A model generated the notes under the pieces. It did not search any database, was not told the DNA's origin, and was given only the letters and a program-made list of their open reading frames with translations. The translations under genes and the position numbers were made by a program. From Rudaea sp. (lineage in GTDB: Bacteria; Pseudomonadota; Gammaproteobacteria; Xanthomonadales; Rhodanobacteraceae), in assembly GCA_031291055.1 (NCBI GenBank), contig JARLJU010000269.1, forward strand, positions 1-54,218: 54,218 bases of DNA, written 5' to 3'. The number at the start of each line of letters is the position of its first letter. Positions within the stretch are counted from its first letter, which is position 1. This document shows positions 39,290-50,096 of the stretch, piece by piece.

Positions 39290-40713
39290 GCCGGCGCCTG
39301 TTTCAGTATCGGATTGTGCCAGCCGCCATCCGCCGCGATCAGCGCCCGCGCCTGTTCCGGCCCCCAGCTGCCCTGCTTGTAGAGGCGGGACTCGTGGTGG
39401 ATTTCGAGCACCGGGTCGACCACCATCCACGCGGCCTCGACTGCATCCTCGCGCGTGAACAACGCACCGTCGCCGGCCATGGCATCGCCGAGCAGCCGCT
39501 CGTAAGGCGATTTCTCTCCCGGTTCCTGCTCCATCAAGTACAGTTCGCGCTGGTCGCCGAGGAACTCCTTGCCCGCGCGCTTGACCCGCGCAGCGAGCGC
39601 GACCGCCGAGTTGGGCGACAGCCTGAAGCGCAGATAGTTGGCGCGTCCGCCGGCAGGCGCCGCGTCGTCGAACAACTTCTGCGGCGGCGGTTTCAGCTCC
39701 ACGACAATCTCGGCCGCGGTTTCCGGCAGGCATTTTCCCGAGCGCAGGTACCAAGGCACTCCGCCCCAGCGCCACGAATCGATGAACAGTCGCAATGCGC
39801 AGTAGGTCTCGACGTCGGAATTCTTCGCGACGCCGGGTTCGTCGCGGTAACCGTCATACTGCCCGCGCACCAAGTCATCGGCGTGCAGCGGGCGCATCGC
39901 CTGGAATACTTTGGCCTTCTCGCTGTGCACGGCGCCGAAACCCTGATACGCCGGCGGCTCCATCGCCAGCAGCGCGACGATCTGCAGCAGGTGATTCTGC
40001 ACCACGTCGCGCAGACAGCCGGCGGTTTCGTAGAACGAGCCGCGACCCGCCACGCCAAAATTCTCAGCCAGCGTGACCTGCACGCTGGCCACGCAGTTGC
40101 GGTTCCAGATCGGCTCCAGAAACGAGTTGGCGAAACGGAAATACAGGATGTTCATGATCGCTTCCTTGCCGAGGTAGTGATCGATGCGGAAGATCGAATC
40201 GTCCGGAAATGCGGACCTCAGGATGCGATTGAGCTCTTGCGCCGAAGCCAGGTCGCGGCCGAATGGTTTTTCGACCACGACGCGCGCATTTCCGGTGCAG
40301 TCGGCCTGCTGCAGGCCCTTGATCACGGTGGCGAACAGGCCCGGCGGAATGGCCAGGTAGTGCAGCGGCCGCTGCGCGGCCCCGAGTGCTTTTTTCAACC
40401 GCTGGAAAGTCGCTGCATCGTTGTAATCGCCATCGACGTATTGCAACCGCGCCGAAAGCCGCGCAAACACCGCCTCATCAACGCTACCGTTCTGATCCTT
40501 TGCCGCCTGATCGACACTGGCGCGCGCACGCTGACGCAGCTTCTCCGTGGACCAGCCCGAATGCGATACTCCAATGATCGGAATATCCAGCTCATCATGC
40601 AGCATCAACGCCTGCAGCGCCGGAAAGATCTGCTTGTAGGCCAGGTCACCGGTGGCGCCAAAAAAAACCAGGGCATCCGAGCGGGGTAGCGCGGCGGGAG
40701 TGGCTGTCTGCAT
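39286..40713 (-). CDS. zwf: Glucose-6-phosphate 1-dehydrogenase
   Basis: 475 residues from ATG 40713 (AGG seven bases upstream); ATG 40719 is possible, and the 515-residue form lacks support. The NADP loop is [17 protein letters not shown], the active site is [15 protein letters not shown], and the [11 protein letters not shown] and [20 protein letters not shown] blocks are typical. It makes 6-phosphogluconolactone and NADPH. It is the first gene of the zwf-HAD-tal-pgi-pgm series. No 6-phosphogluconolactonase gene is visible in the window. Confidence 0.95.
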   Translation of the reverse strand: MQTATPAALPRSDALVFFGATGDLAYKQIFPALQALMLHDELDIPIIGVSHSGWSTEKLRQRARASVDQAAKDQNGSVDEAVFARLSARLQYVDGDYNDAATFQRLKKALGAAQRPLHYLAIPPGLFATVIKGLQQADCTGNARVVVEKPFGRDLASAQELNRILRSAFPDDSIFRIDHYLGKEAIMNILYFRFANSFLEPIWNRNCVASVQVTLAENFGVAGRGSFYETAGCLRDVVQNHLLQIVALLAMEPPAYQGFGAVHSEKAKVFQAMRPLHADDLVRGQYDGYRDEPGVAKNSDVETYCALRLFIDSWRWGGVPWYLRSGKCLPETAAEIVVELKPPPQKLFDDAAPAGGRANYLRFRLSPNSAVALAARVKRAGKEFLGDQRELYLMEQEPGEKSPYERLLGDAMAGDGALFTREDAVEAAWMVVDPVLEIHHESRLYKQGSWGPEQARALIAADGGWHNPILKQAPA

Positions 40714-41208
40714 GATCATGCCTGCGCTATTTCCAACACGGGAAGCGCATAACCTTCGACACGATACCATCCGGCACGATACCGTCGCCCACGTCCGTTG
40801 CGAATACTGGTTGAATGGGCGAGGCGCACTCACTCATCGACGCGTGGCGGCAAGACGACAGGCGGTCATCCATGCGCGATTGGCGTTCGCCCAGGCGTTC
40901 TCCGCCAGAAATCGAGCGGGTTGCGGGTTGCGTGTGGCCAAGGCACCGCTCGGCGATTTCGGTCGGGCGATCCGGTTCGATTCGCGCTTGGTGCCGTTCA
41001 AGTTGTCCATCGCTCAGTCTCCTTGCTCGCGGCCATCGGCGCGCATCGTGTGGCGTCCACTGTTCTCGTTCTCCATGGCAATTGGCATGCCAGAAACCGC
41101 CGCGTTCAAGTGCTTGATTGGCCTGAGGCCGACGTCGCCTTCGGTTGCGGAATAAGCGGACGCGACGCCTGCGCCACGCAAAATGCAATGCCTCGCTGAC
41201 GTGCTGAC
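40714..41208. other. Spacer between ndvB and zwf with a CACGATACC direct repeat
   Basis: About 500 bases with no recognised gene; a 161-residue minus frame is Arg-rich and featureless. CACGATACC occurs twice (40760-40768 and 40775-40783), 15 bases apart, about 50-70 bases before the zwf start. It may be an operator. A weak promoter-like pair overlaps it on minus (TTCGCA, 17 bases, TATCGT). Confidence 0.35.
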
Positions 41209-44200
41209 TCATACCGCATTCCCGGCAATCCTCACCGACGCGGCGGGCATGTTCACGACGACGTGGTGTCGCGTGCCATCATCGACCATAGTCAGACATT
41301 CTTCCGTCTGCAGGACGCCATCGAGAGTTATCTGCACGCCGGGGCTGCCTTGCGCGACCCGGCGGAATTCGATGTCGTAGACCGCGTCGCCGCGGCGATA
41401 GGCAACCTGGAGCGATTCCCACGCCGCCGGCAGGCAGGGCGCAAAAAGCAGCTTGCCGGAATTCAGGCGCAAGCCGATGATCGACTCCACGATCAGCCGG
41501 TACAGCCACCCGGCCGAACCGGTATACCAGGTCCAGCCACCGCGGCCGACATGCGGCACGACTGCGTAGATGTCGGCGGCGACAACGTACGGTTCGGTCT
41601 TGTATACCGCGAGCTTTTCCGCCGAATCGGCGTGGTTCAGCGGATTGATCATGGCCAGCAGTTCGTGCGCACGGTCTGCATCGCCGAGTGCGGCAAAAGC
41701 CATCGCCGTCCATACGGCCGCGTGCGTGTACTGGCCGCCATTCTCGCGCACGCCGGGCACGTAACCCTTGATATAACCCGGGTCCATTGTCGACTTGTCG
41801 AACGGCGGATCCAGCAGCTGGATCAAGGCGTCATCGCGACGCACCAGGCGCCGATCCACCGCCTGCATGGCCGTCGCGACGCGTTCGGCACTGCCGGCGC
41901 CCGACAACACGGCCCAGCTTTGCGAAATGGAATCGATCTGGCATTCGTCGTTGCTGGCCGAACCCAGCGGCGTTCCGTCGTCGAAATAGGCACGTCGATA
42001 CCAGCCGCCGTCCCACGCATTTTTTTCCACGTTCGCGCGCAGGCGCTCAGCCTCGGTACGGCAGCGTTCGGCGAATGCCGCATCGCTCGAACGCGTTGCC
42101 ACGTCGGCAAACTGCATCAGCACGTCGTAGAGGAAGAATGCCAGCCAGACGCTTTCGCCCTTGCCGTGGATACCGACATTGTTCATGCCGTCATTCCAGT
42201 CGCCCGAGCCCATCAATGGCAGCCCGTGTTCGCCAAAGCGCAGGCCGTGGACGATCGCACGCTGGCAGTGCTCGTACAACGTGGCGGTTTCGGCCAGACG
42301 CGTGGGCAGGTCGTAGTAGGATTCTTCGCCTTCACCGAGCGGACGGCCATCGAGAAAGGCGATGCGTTCTTGCAATACGGCGAAATCGCCAGTGGCCACG
42401 ACATAGCGGCAGGCGGCAAACGGCAGCCACAAATAATCGTCGGAGCATAACGTGCGCACGCCGCGTCCCGACGGCGGATGCCACCAGTGCTGCACGTCGC
42501 CCTGCTTGAACTGGCGCGAGGCGCAAAGCAGCAATTGCGCGCGCAGCATTCCGGGTTCGCAATGCGCCAGGGCCATGACGTCCTGCAACTGGTCGCGGAA
42601 CCCCCAGGCGCCGCCGGACTGGTAGTAGCCGCTGCGGCCCCAGATCCGCGATGCGATGGCCTGATACACCAGCCAGCCGTTGGCCAGCAGGTTCAGCGAT
42701 GCGTCGGGCGTCTGCACGCGGATCACGCCGAGCGTGCGTTTCCAGTACGCGCGCACCGCATCGAGCGCGTCGCGCGCCGTGCCGGCTTTCCGGCATAGCT
42801 GAACGAGTTCGCTCGCATGTTCGAAATCACGGCCGGCGCCGAGACGGAAAATCAGTTCCCGCGATTTGCCCTCGGCAAGCTCGAAGGGAACCTGGATCGC
42901 CGCGCACGGATCCATGCCGGCGCCGACCTTGCCCGACAGGCGCGCGCGCTGCATCACTGCCGGATTTTTCAGATTGCCGTTGCGGCCGATGAATTCGCTG
43001 CGATCGCCGGTGATCGTGCGCGTCGGATCGTCGACGTCGAAAAAGGCCACGCGATCGGAAAATTCGGTATTGAACGCGTTGCGCGCCAGCAAGGCACCGT
43101 TGTTCTGGTCGATCTCGCTGACCACATGCATCGCGGTTTTCGCACGCACGTCGCCAAGGGTCCACTCCACATAGCCGGTGACCGACAATCGCCGCGGTCC
43201 GGCAGAGACATTGCGCACCTTCAGGACACAGAATTTGACCGGCAGATCGAGTGCAACGTAGACCCACAGCTCGGTCTGGATGCCGGCTTCGACGTGTTCG
43301 AAGACGCTGTAGCCGAAGCCGTGGCGCACGACATAGGGATTTGCGCCGCAGGCCGGTGCCGGTGTCGGAGACCAGAACTGTCCGGTCTCCTCGTCACGCA
43401 GGTAAAACGCCTCGCCGGTGGGATCGCTCACCGGATCGGCGTGCCAGGGCGTGAGGCGGTATTCGTGCGCGTTTTCGGCCCAGGTATAAGCCGCGCCGCT
43501 CTCGGAAACCACCGTTCCGAACTGCGGATTCGCCAGGACATTCACCCAAGGCAACGGCGTGCGCCGCGCAGCAGACGTGGTGACGACATATTCGGTGCCG
43601 TCCGCGGAAAATCCGCCGAGCCCGTTGAACAATTGCGTCTGCGTCAACGGCTCGCCGCTCCTTTCCACGCCGATTCTTTCGGCGGCAAATTTTTCGGAAA
43701 CGACCCGTTCAGTCCGGGTCGGCGTGAAGCGCGGAATCACACTCTCGATCTTGTCGCGCCGCTTGACCTGCTCGATCAGGGCACCGCGCTCATCGGATAT
43801 CACCACGCGCGCCACGGCCTGCAGCAACACGCGGTCTTCCGGCGAGATCTGATCGACCGGCCGAACGAAAATGCCGCCCGGCCGGTCGATCATGTTCGCT
43901 TCGATGCCGGCCGCGAGCAGACCCACGATCTGGTCATGCAGCAACTGGCGGTAGCCGCCGCGATCGTCGTTCCAGATCACCAGATCCACCGCCAGACCCT
44001 TCATGCGCCAGTAGGCATGCGCCTGCACGAGCTGGCGCGCCAGGCCGATGTTGGCCGAGTCGCGGATCTTCAGCAGCAGGATCGGCAGATCGCCGGAAAT
44101 GGCGTAACCCCACAGTCCCGGCTGGCTGCGCCGGTTACTGGCGATAACGCTGGCATCCGCGCGCAGCGAACTGTTGGCGTAGATGATGCGGCTGGCGATG

Positions 44201-47200
44201 CGACCGTAAAGTTGCGCGTCGGCCTCGGTGACATTGATCTGCCGCAGCGCGACCTGGCTGTGCGTCCAGGCCAGGTCGAACACGCGATCGGCCAGGGCCT
44301 TGTCCTGGTATTTGTCGATGAGGCCCAGACAGCTTTCGCGGTTCTCGGCAACGCCGCAGACGATGTCGATGGTCAGGGTCTGATCCGGCTCGAGCACGAC
44401 CCGGTGGCGGATTGCGACAATCGGATCGAGTACGGAACCCTGGGTGCCGGACAATGGCGCAGATTCGACCAGGGCGACCGGGTCGGCCAGTGTCCTGCCG
44501 CGCCCGATGAAGCGCATGCGATCGGTCTCGTACGAGGTTTGCAGGCTTTCTGCGCCGCGCACCTTCATCACATGCAGCATCCACGGCGGCTGCTCGCCGT
44601 CGGAACGCGGACGACGCGTGCACACGATGGCCTGCCTGGCGCCGAGAATTTCGGTCTGCACGAACAGATTGTTGAAGCCTCGCTGCATCGCGTCGGCGGC
44701 CTGGGACACGAGCACGACCTCGGCGTAACTGGTCAGCTCGATGGTCTTGCGCACGCGCGAACGATTGATCAGGCGAACCCGGCGCAGCTCGATATCGTCT
44801 TCGGGCGAAACCGCGATGTCGGTCTGCGTCTCGATCTGATCGTCGCGCCGGTGGAATTCGACTTTAGGTTCGGTGAACGTGGCTTCGTAGGCATCGGCCC
44901 CGGCCAGGATCGGCTGAAATGCCGTGGACCACACCTTGTTCGCATCGATATCGCGGACGAAGCAGAACATGCCCCAGTTGTCGCAGGTCACATCTTCGCG
45001 CCAGCGCGTCACCGCAACATCCTTCCAGCGGCTGTACCCGCCGCCGGCATTCGTCAGCATCACATGGTAACGGCCGTTGGAAAGCAGCTGCACGCCCGGA
45101 ATCGGTGTGCCGGCACTGTCGAAAACACGTATCGGCATCTCCGTGGTCTCGGCGGCGGCAGCGCGGACGTCGACCATTTCGGCATGGGTCGCGGACGAGG
45201 CTGCGGCACGCGGGATCCGTTCCTGCAGCAGGTGCAAGGTGGCCTGGAACAGCGGAACCGACACAAAGCGTCTCTGCATCGGGCGATCCAGCAGAGCGTA
45301 GTCCGTCGCCAGCAAACTCATGCCCTGGTGATGCACCATGAACGACTGCACCTTGGCCGAGGTTTCGCCGCGCGGCAAGCGCGCGGGCGTGTAGTCGACC
45401 GCTTCGTAGAACCCGAATCGCCCGAGCACGCCTTCCGTCGCCAGGCGCATGAGATTGCGACACGCCTGCTTGGGCGCAACCATCAAGGCCAGAACCGCTG
45501 CATAGGGAGCGATCACCAGGTCCTCGGACAGGCCGCGCTTGAGTCCCAGGCCGGGAACGCCGAAGGCGCGATATTGATAATTCAACGCCGCATCGACCGC
45601 GTTGTAGCCGGACTCGGAAATCCCCCAGGGCACGCCGCAATCCCTGGCATAGGCAATCTGCCGGTCCACCGCGGCGATGTAGCTTTGATCGAGCAGGCTG
45701 TTGCGGTAGGTCGGCATCACCAGCAACGGCATGAGGTATTCGAACATCGAGCCGCTCCAGGAAAGCAGCGCGCCGCCGGAACTGGTCTGCGTCAGCAACC
45801 GGCCGAGGGAGTACCAGTTTTCCTGTGGAATCCGCCCCTGCGCGATCGCGAGGAAACTCGCCAGCCGCGCTTCGGATGCCAGCAGATCGTAGTAGCTGGC
45901 GTCCAGGCGCCGATCGGTGACGTTGTAACCGATCGAAAACAGATGCCGCGCCGGATCGTACAGAAAACCAAAATCCATCTGCGCCATTTCACACGCCTGC
46001 AGACCCAGACGATGCAGCGCCTGGACGCGTTCGCCTACCTGCGCGGCGGATTTGGCCACCTCGCGGCCGAACGCTGCAATCCACTCAAGTTCCTCGGCTG
46101 TCGCTTCGGCGGAGGCCTGCATCTGCAGGTTTGCCAGGGCGTTGGCACCCGCATCGGCAACGCTGCGCAGTGCGGGAATCTGCATGCCATCAAGACTTCC
46201 GGCAAGCCGGCCGGGAGGACGCGGCAGGGTCAGCCACGGCGCGAGCGCACGCAGATCGTCAACCGCGTCGCGGCATTGGCGTAACAGCGCTTCGGCCCAG
46301 TGCTGTCCGTCGATGGCGCCTGCCGCAACCATGCGATCGTTGATTTCTTCGGCATCGGCATGCAGCTGGCACAGCGCGTGCTCGACCGCGAACAGGGCCG
46401 GCGGCTGCGCGGTCAGCGCATCGATGCGCCGCTCGAAGCGGTCGATCACGTCGGACGGAACGGCAATCCTGGTGGCGCGCAGGATTGCCGCCGTGTCGCG
46501 CAGCCCGGAAAAGACCTGCGCGCCGACGACGGGCTGCCCGCCCAGTTCCAGCAGACCCGCCTGCAAGGTCAGCAGATGTGCAGCCAGATTGCCACTATCG
46601 ACGGTGGAAATGTATACAGGATGCAGCGCCTGCAAGGTGCGCGTGTCGTACCAGTTGTAGAAGTGCCCGTGCTCGCGTGCCAGGCCCTGCATCGTTGCCA
46701 GGGTATTGCCGGTACGCTCGATCAGGGCGCCGGTGCCGATGTAACCGAAATCATGCGCGGATAGGTTCGCCAGCAGCGCCATGCCGATATTGGTCGGCGA
46801 GGTACGGTGCGCAACTGCCGGTGCGGGAATTTCCTGGATGTTGTCCGGCGGCAGCCAATGGTCCTCGGACCCGACCAGGTCCTCGAAAAATGCCCAGGTG
46901 CGTCGGGCAATCTCGCGCAGGAATTGCGTGTCTGCGACAGTCAATGCCTCGGCGTGACGGTCGCCCAGATCCCTGCTCAGCCACCAGGTGAGCAGCGGCG
47001 ACACGAGCCAGAGCAGCAACACCGGCAGCGCCAGCGCAAGAACGTGGGGCCGCCATGCAATCAGCAGCATGGCGACGCCGAATACCAGCGCCGGCGCAAT
47101 CCACATCGCCCGGATCGAGGCGCGCAGCGAAACATCGGCATTGCGCTCGACTTCGTTCGACGGCGTCCATTGCAACGGATGCCGGTGCGTGAACAACATG

Positions 47201-49959
47201 CGCACGAGCGTGCGCACGATTGCATCGAGATTGGAATACGCTTCGTGCGGCAGGCATGAAATCTGGAATATCGCGCTGAAGAACCGGCGCCCGGATGCGT
47301 GGGTCACCGCACGCAAATGCTGGACAAGCGTGGTCTCATCGGGCTTGCGCGAAATATCCAGGATCATTGCGGCGCAGGGCGGCAGCAGCGCCACCGACAT
47401 CACCGCAAGCGTCCACAACCATGCGCGCGGCAATACGCTCCAGCCCAGAATCAGCAGCAGCACGAGTGCCGCCGGCACCAGGCTGCGCCGCAGGTTGTCG
47501 AGAATCTTCCACTGCGACAACAACGACAACGGATTGCGCAAACGCTGACCGTTCGCACCCGGTACCCGCGCAAGCAACCAGCCGGCAATCTGCCAGTCGC
47601 CGCGAATCCAGCGGTGGCGGCGCGCCACGTCGGCGCCATAGCGCGACGGATAATCCTCGTACAACTCAACGTCGCTCAGCAGCCCCGAGCGCGCGTAGCA
47701 GCCTTCCAGCAGATCGTGACTGAGGATGCGGTTTTCCGGAAAGCAGTCCTTGAGCACATGCTCGAACGCTTCGACATCGTAGATGCCCTTGCCGATGAAC
47801 GAGCCTTCGCCGAAGGCGTCCTGGTATACATCGGATACCGTGCGCGTGTAGGGATCGATACCGACTTCACCGGCATGCATTTTCGCGTAGCGCGAACGGT
47901 TGGCGCTGGCCAGCGTGGCGGCGACGCGCGGCTGCAGGATGCCGTGGCCGACGCCGACACGCCTGCCACCGGCCGCATAGCCGGGACGATTGAGCGGATG
48001 CGCCATCGCCGCGACCAGACTGCGGGCCGAATCGCGCGGCAACTGCGTGTCGGTATCCAGGGTGACGACGTATTTCACCGTGGACAGAATTTGTGTATCG
48101 CCAGCGATGGCGAGAAAATTCGTGCGCGTGCCTTCGCGCAACAGCGCGTTGAGATCGCCGAGTTTGCCGCGCTTGCGCTCGTAGCCCATCCATACCCGTT
48201 CGCGCTCATTCCAGCGCCGCGGCCGATGAAACAGGAAAAAAATGTCGCCGGCATCATTCCCGTACCTTGCGTTGAGCGCCTGGATCGCCGCGGTCGCGCG
48301 ATTCATCAGCATGTCGTCGCCCGGCATCGTCTGGCTGCCGGCGTCGGCAAAATCGGTGAGCAGGCCGAAATGCAGGCTGGGGTCGCGATTGGCGAGAAAT
48401 CGCACTTCCATTGCCTCGACCAGCGCATCGACGTTGCCGGCGTCGCGAAGCATGGTCGGCACGACGACGAGCGTTCTGCAGATGGCGGGGATTCCGCCCG
48501 AAAAATCCATGCTCGGCAGCGCACGCGGCGACAGCAGCATGGTCGCGAGACGGTTGACCAGCAACAGGGCGAGCTGGCTGGCGCCGATCAGCGACAGCAG
48601 CCCGGTCGCCGCCAGCAGCCAGCCGTGGACCGATGCAGAGCGGGCGCCAACGGTCAGGCCGAGTGCGAGCAGCAAGGTGACGAGCGAAATGGCCCCGAGA
48701 TAAATGAGCAGACGCGATGGTGCATCGATGTGCAGCCGGCGCAGGGACAGACGCAGACCGGCAGCCTGCTCAAGCTGCTGCAGGCCGTCATCGACAAGGT
48801 AAAAGCCCACGTGCGACGCCCTGTCCCCACTGCCCCGCGTCGCCGCCGCCGTCTGCGCCAGATCAATGGCCTTGCGCGCGACCCCCTCCTCCTCGATGCG
48901 GCCACGCCTGGCCATGTTTTCGATCACGTGGCGATAGCAGTCGCGCGTGGCAAAATCCATTTTTGCATAGGTGCCAGCCGGATCGCGGTACAGCGTCTTT
49001 TCCGTGACGCTCATGCTTTCGACGAATGCGCTCCAGTCCATCGATGCCAGGAAGCGCAGGCTGCCGATGCTGTTGCTGATCGATATCTGGTCGGTCGCCT
49101 GTTGCTGGTTTTCGGACTGGATCAACTGCTCGATGGTCAGCCCGAATTCCGCAAGCTGCTGTTCGATCCAGGTCAAGGGCAACGCGAGGGCGTGGCTTTG
49201 GCCCTGCAGCCTGCGCGTGAGTTCGGCAACGAACGAGCCGACCATGGGTGGCTGCGACCGCGCCATGTCGGCAATCACGAGAATCAGATTCTTCGGATCC
49301 TTTTCCGCAACCTCGATCATCTGGTCGGCCCACAAATCGGCCAGGTTGCGATCGGTTCGATCGGTGGCGATGCGCGATGCCACGCGGCGCAGGTTTTCGA
49401 TCAGGGCCAGGCGCAGCATGATCGGGATCGCCCACAATTCGCCGAGTTTCAGTGGCGTTATTTTCTGATAGGCGGCGATGAACAGGCTCAGGCTTTGCTC
49501 GTCGACACGCCCGTCGCCGTGCGATATCGCCTCCAGGGCGATGTCGTAGACGCGCGGCAACCCGGCCGATCCGCCACCGACCAGGCGCGGCAATGCCCAG
49601 CTGTAGCGCTTGGGCAGGTGGCGTCTGGACGTGCGGATCTGCTCGTCGATCAGATAAAAATTGTCGAGCAGCCATTCGCCGGCCGGTGTGATGCGGCGAT
49701 CAGCCTTGAGTGCGTCGGCAAGCAGCCTTCCGGCGCGTACAAGTACCTGCTCGTTGAGTGCCAGCCGCGGCAGCAACTTGTCGCGACCGCGTATGCGCGC
49801 AACCGTGTGCGAGCGCGCAAGCGTCTCGCCATACTGTGCCATCTGGCCGGCGCTGAAGAGCTCCGAACGCAAGGGCTCTTCGTCTTCGAACTGTGCCGGG
49901 CTGGCGCCGTCGTACAGGAACTGGCGCAGCCGTGACAGGTACGAGCCGATCCTACTCAT
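41209..49959 (-). CDS. ndvB: Cyclic beta-1,2-glucan synthase (NdvB/ChvB type)
   Basis: About 2916 residues from ATG 49959 (GGAAG upstream), close to the known ChvB/NdvB length. The enzyme initiates, elongates and cyclises beta-1,2-glucan from UDP-glucose at the inner membrane. Order: N-terminal region with membrane segments at about 413-470; GT84 glycosyltransferase with VTLDTDTQLP (near 635), HDLLEG (near 746) and RRHRWIRGDWQ (near 778); membrane segments at about 820-865 and 950-993; a glucoamylase-like domain (about 1370-1560, SGGALLSWSGSMFEYLMPLL); and a GH94 phosphorylase region, with catalytic SGDWNDGMNNVG near 2586, that trims chain length. It is unbroken. The exporter gene (ndvA/chvA type) is not in the window. 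Confidence 0.93.
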   Translation of the reverse strand: MSRIGSYLSRLRQFLYDGASPAQFEDEEPLRSELFSAGQMAQYGETLARSHTVARIRGRDKLLPRLALNEQVLVRAGRLLADALKADRRITPAGEWLLDNFYLIDEQIRTSRRHLPKRYSWALPRLVGGGSAGLPRVYDIALEAISHGDGRVDEQSLSLFIAAYQKITPLKLGELWAIPIMLRLALIENLRRVASRIATDRTDRNLADLWADQMIEVAEKDPKNLILVIADMARSQPPMVGSFVAELTRRLQGQSHALALPLTWIEQQLAEFGLTIEQLIQSENQQQATDQISISNSIGSLRFLASMDWSAFVESMSVTEKTLYRDPAGTYAKMDFATRDCYRHVIENMARRGRIEEEGVARKAIDLAQTAAATRGSGDRASHVGFYLVDDGLQQLEQAAGLRLSLRRLHIDAPSRLLIYLGAISLVTLLLALGLTVGARSASVHGWLLAATGLLSLIGASQLALLLVNRLATMLLSPRALPSMDFSGGIPAICRTLVVVPTMLRDAGNVDALVEAMEVRFLANRDPSLHFGLLTDFADAGSQTMPGDDMLMNRATAAIQALNARYGNDAGDIFFLFHRPRRWNERERVWMGYERKRGKLGDLNALLREGTRTNFLAIAGDTQILSTVKYVVTLDTDTQLPRDSARSLVAAMAHPLNRPGYAAGGRRVGVGHGILQPRVAATLASANRSRYAKMHAGEVGIDPYTRTVSDVYQDAFGEGSFIGKGIYDVEAFEHVLKDCFPENRILSHDLLEGCYARSGLLSDVELYEDYPSRYGADVARRHRWIRGDWQIAGWLLARVPGANGQRLRNPLSLLSQWKILDNLRRSLVPAALVLLLILGWSVLPRAWLWTLAVMSVALLPPCAAMILDISRKPDETTLVQHLRAVTHASGRRFFSAIFQISCLPHEAYSNLDAIVRTLVRMLFTHRHPLQWTPSNEVERNADVSLRASIRAMWIAPALVFGVAMLLIAWRPHVLALALPVLLLWLVSPLLTWWLSRDLGDRHAEALTVADTQFLREIARRTWAFFEDLVGSEDHWLPPDNIQEIPAPAVAHRTSPTNIGMALLANLSAHDFGYIGTGALIERTGNTLATMQGLAREHGHFYNWYDTRTLQALHPVYISTVDSGNLAAHLLTLQAGLLELGGQPVVGAQVFSGLRDTAAILRATRIAVPSDVIDRFERRIDALTAQPPALFAVEHALCQLHADAEEINDRMVAAGAIDGQHWAEALLRQCRDAVDDLRALAPWLTLPRPPGRLAGSLDGMQIPALRSVADAGANALANLQMQASAEATAEELEWIAAFGREVAKSAAQVGERVQALHRLGLQACEMAQMDFGFLYDPARHLFSIGYNVTDRRLDASYYDLLASEARLASFLAIAQGRIPQENWYSLGRLLTQTSSGGALLSWSGSMFEYLMPLLVMPTYRNSLLDQSYIAAVDRQIAYARDCGVPWGISESGYNAVDAALNYQYRAFGVPGLGLKRGLSEDLVIAPYAAVLALMVAPKQACRNLMRLATEGVLGRFGFYEAVDYTPARLPRGETSAKVQSFMVHHQGMSLLATDYALLDRPMQRRFVSVPLFQATLHLLQERIPRAAASSATHAEMVDVRAAAAETTEMPIRVFDSAGTPIPGVQLLSNGRYHVMLTNAGGGYSRWKDVAVTRWREDVTCDNWGMFCFVRDIDANKVWSTAFQPILAGADAYEATFTEPKVEFHRRDDQIETQTDIAVSPEDDIELRRVRLINRSRVRKTIELTSYAEVVLVSQAADAMQRGFNNLFVQTEILGARQAIVCTRRPRSDGEQPPWMLHVMKVRGAESLQTSYETDRMRFIGRGRTLADPVALVESAPLSGTQGSVLDPIVAIRHRVVLEPDQTLTIDIVCGVAENRESCLGLIDKYQDKALADRVFDLAWTHSQVALRQINVTEADAQLYGRIASRIIYANSSLRADASVIASNRRSQPGLWGYAISGDLPILLLKIRDSANIGLARQLVQAHAYWRMKGLAVDLVIWNDDRGGYRQLLHDQIVGLLAAGIEANMIDRPGGIFVRPVDQISPEDRVLLQAVARVVISDERGALIEQVKRRDKIESVIPRFTPTRTERVVSEKFAAERIGVERSGEPLTQTQLFNGLGGFSADGTEYVVTTSAARRTPLPWVNVLANPQFGTVVSESGAAYTWAENAHEYRLTPWHADPVSDPTGEAFYLRDEETGQFWSPTPAPACGANPYVVRHGFGYSVFEHVEAGIQTELWVYVALDLPVKFCVLKVRNVSAGPRRLSVTGYVEWTLGDVRAKTAMHVVSEIDQNNGALLARNAFNTEFSDRVAFFDVDDPTRTITGDRSEFIGRNGNLKNPAVMQRARLSGKVGAGMDPCAAIQVPFELAEGKSRELIFRLGAGRDFEHASELVQLCRKAGTARDALDAVRAYWKRTLGVIRVQTPDASLNLLANGWLVYQAIASRIWGRSGYYQSGGAWGFRDQLQDVMALAHCEPGMLRAQLLLCASRQFKQGDVQHWWHPPSGRGVRTLCSDDYLWLPFAACRYVVATGDFAVLQERIAFLDGRPLGEGEESYYDLPTRLAETATLYEHCQRAIVHGLRFGEHGLPLMGSGDWNDGMNNVGIHGKGESVWLAFFLYDVLMQFADVATRSSDAAFAERCRTEAERLRANVEKNAWDGGWYRRAYFDDGTPLGSASNDECQIDSISQSWAVLSGAGSAERVATAMQAVDRRLVRRDDALIQLLDPPFDKSTMDPGYIKGYVPGVRENGGQYTHAAVWTAMAFAALGDADRAHELLAMINPLNHADSAEKLAVYKTEPYVVAADIYAVVPHVGRGGWTWYTGSAGWLYRLIVESIIGLRLNSGKLLFAPCLPAAWESLQVAYRRGDAVYDIEFRRVAQGSPGVQITLDGVLQTEECLTMVDDGTRHHVVVNMPAASVRIAGNAV

Positions 49960-50096
49960 CGTTTTTTTCTTCCGCTGACATGCAAGATTCCAGTTCCATC
50001 TTAGTCCGTTGAGCCGGCAGCATGTGAAAAACGTGCGCGCCGCCGCACCCGCGTGCGCCGGAGTTTCCGAAGGCCGGCGATTGGCAGCAAAGCTTC

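Noticed and set aside
40727..41212. 161-residue minus-strand frame as a gene between ndvB and zwf
   Set aside because: Arg-rich, no family resemblance, no ribosome-binding site, and overlaps the start region of zwf.
42817..49935. Two long plus-strand frames (1155 and 878 codons)
   Set aside because: Antisense to ndvB; composition is typical of shadows.
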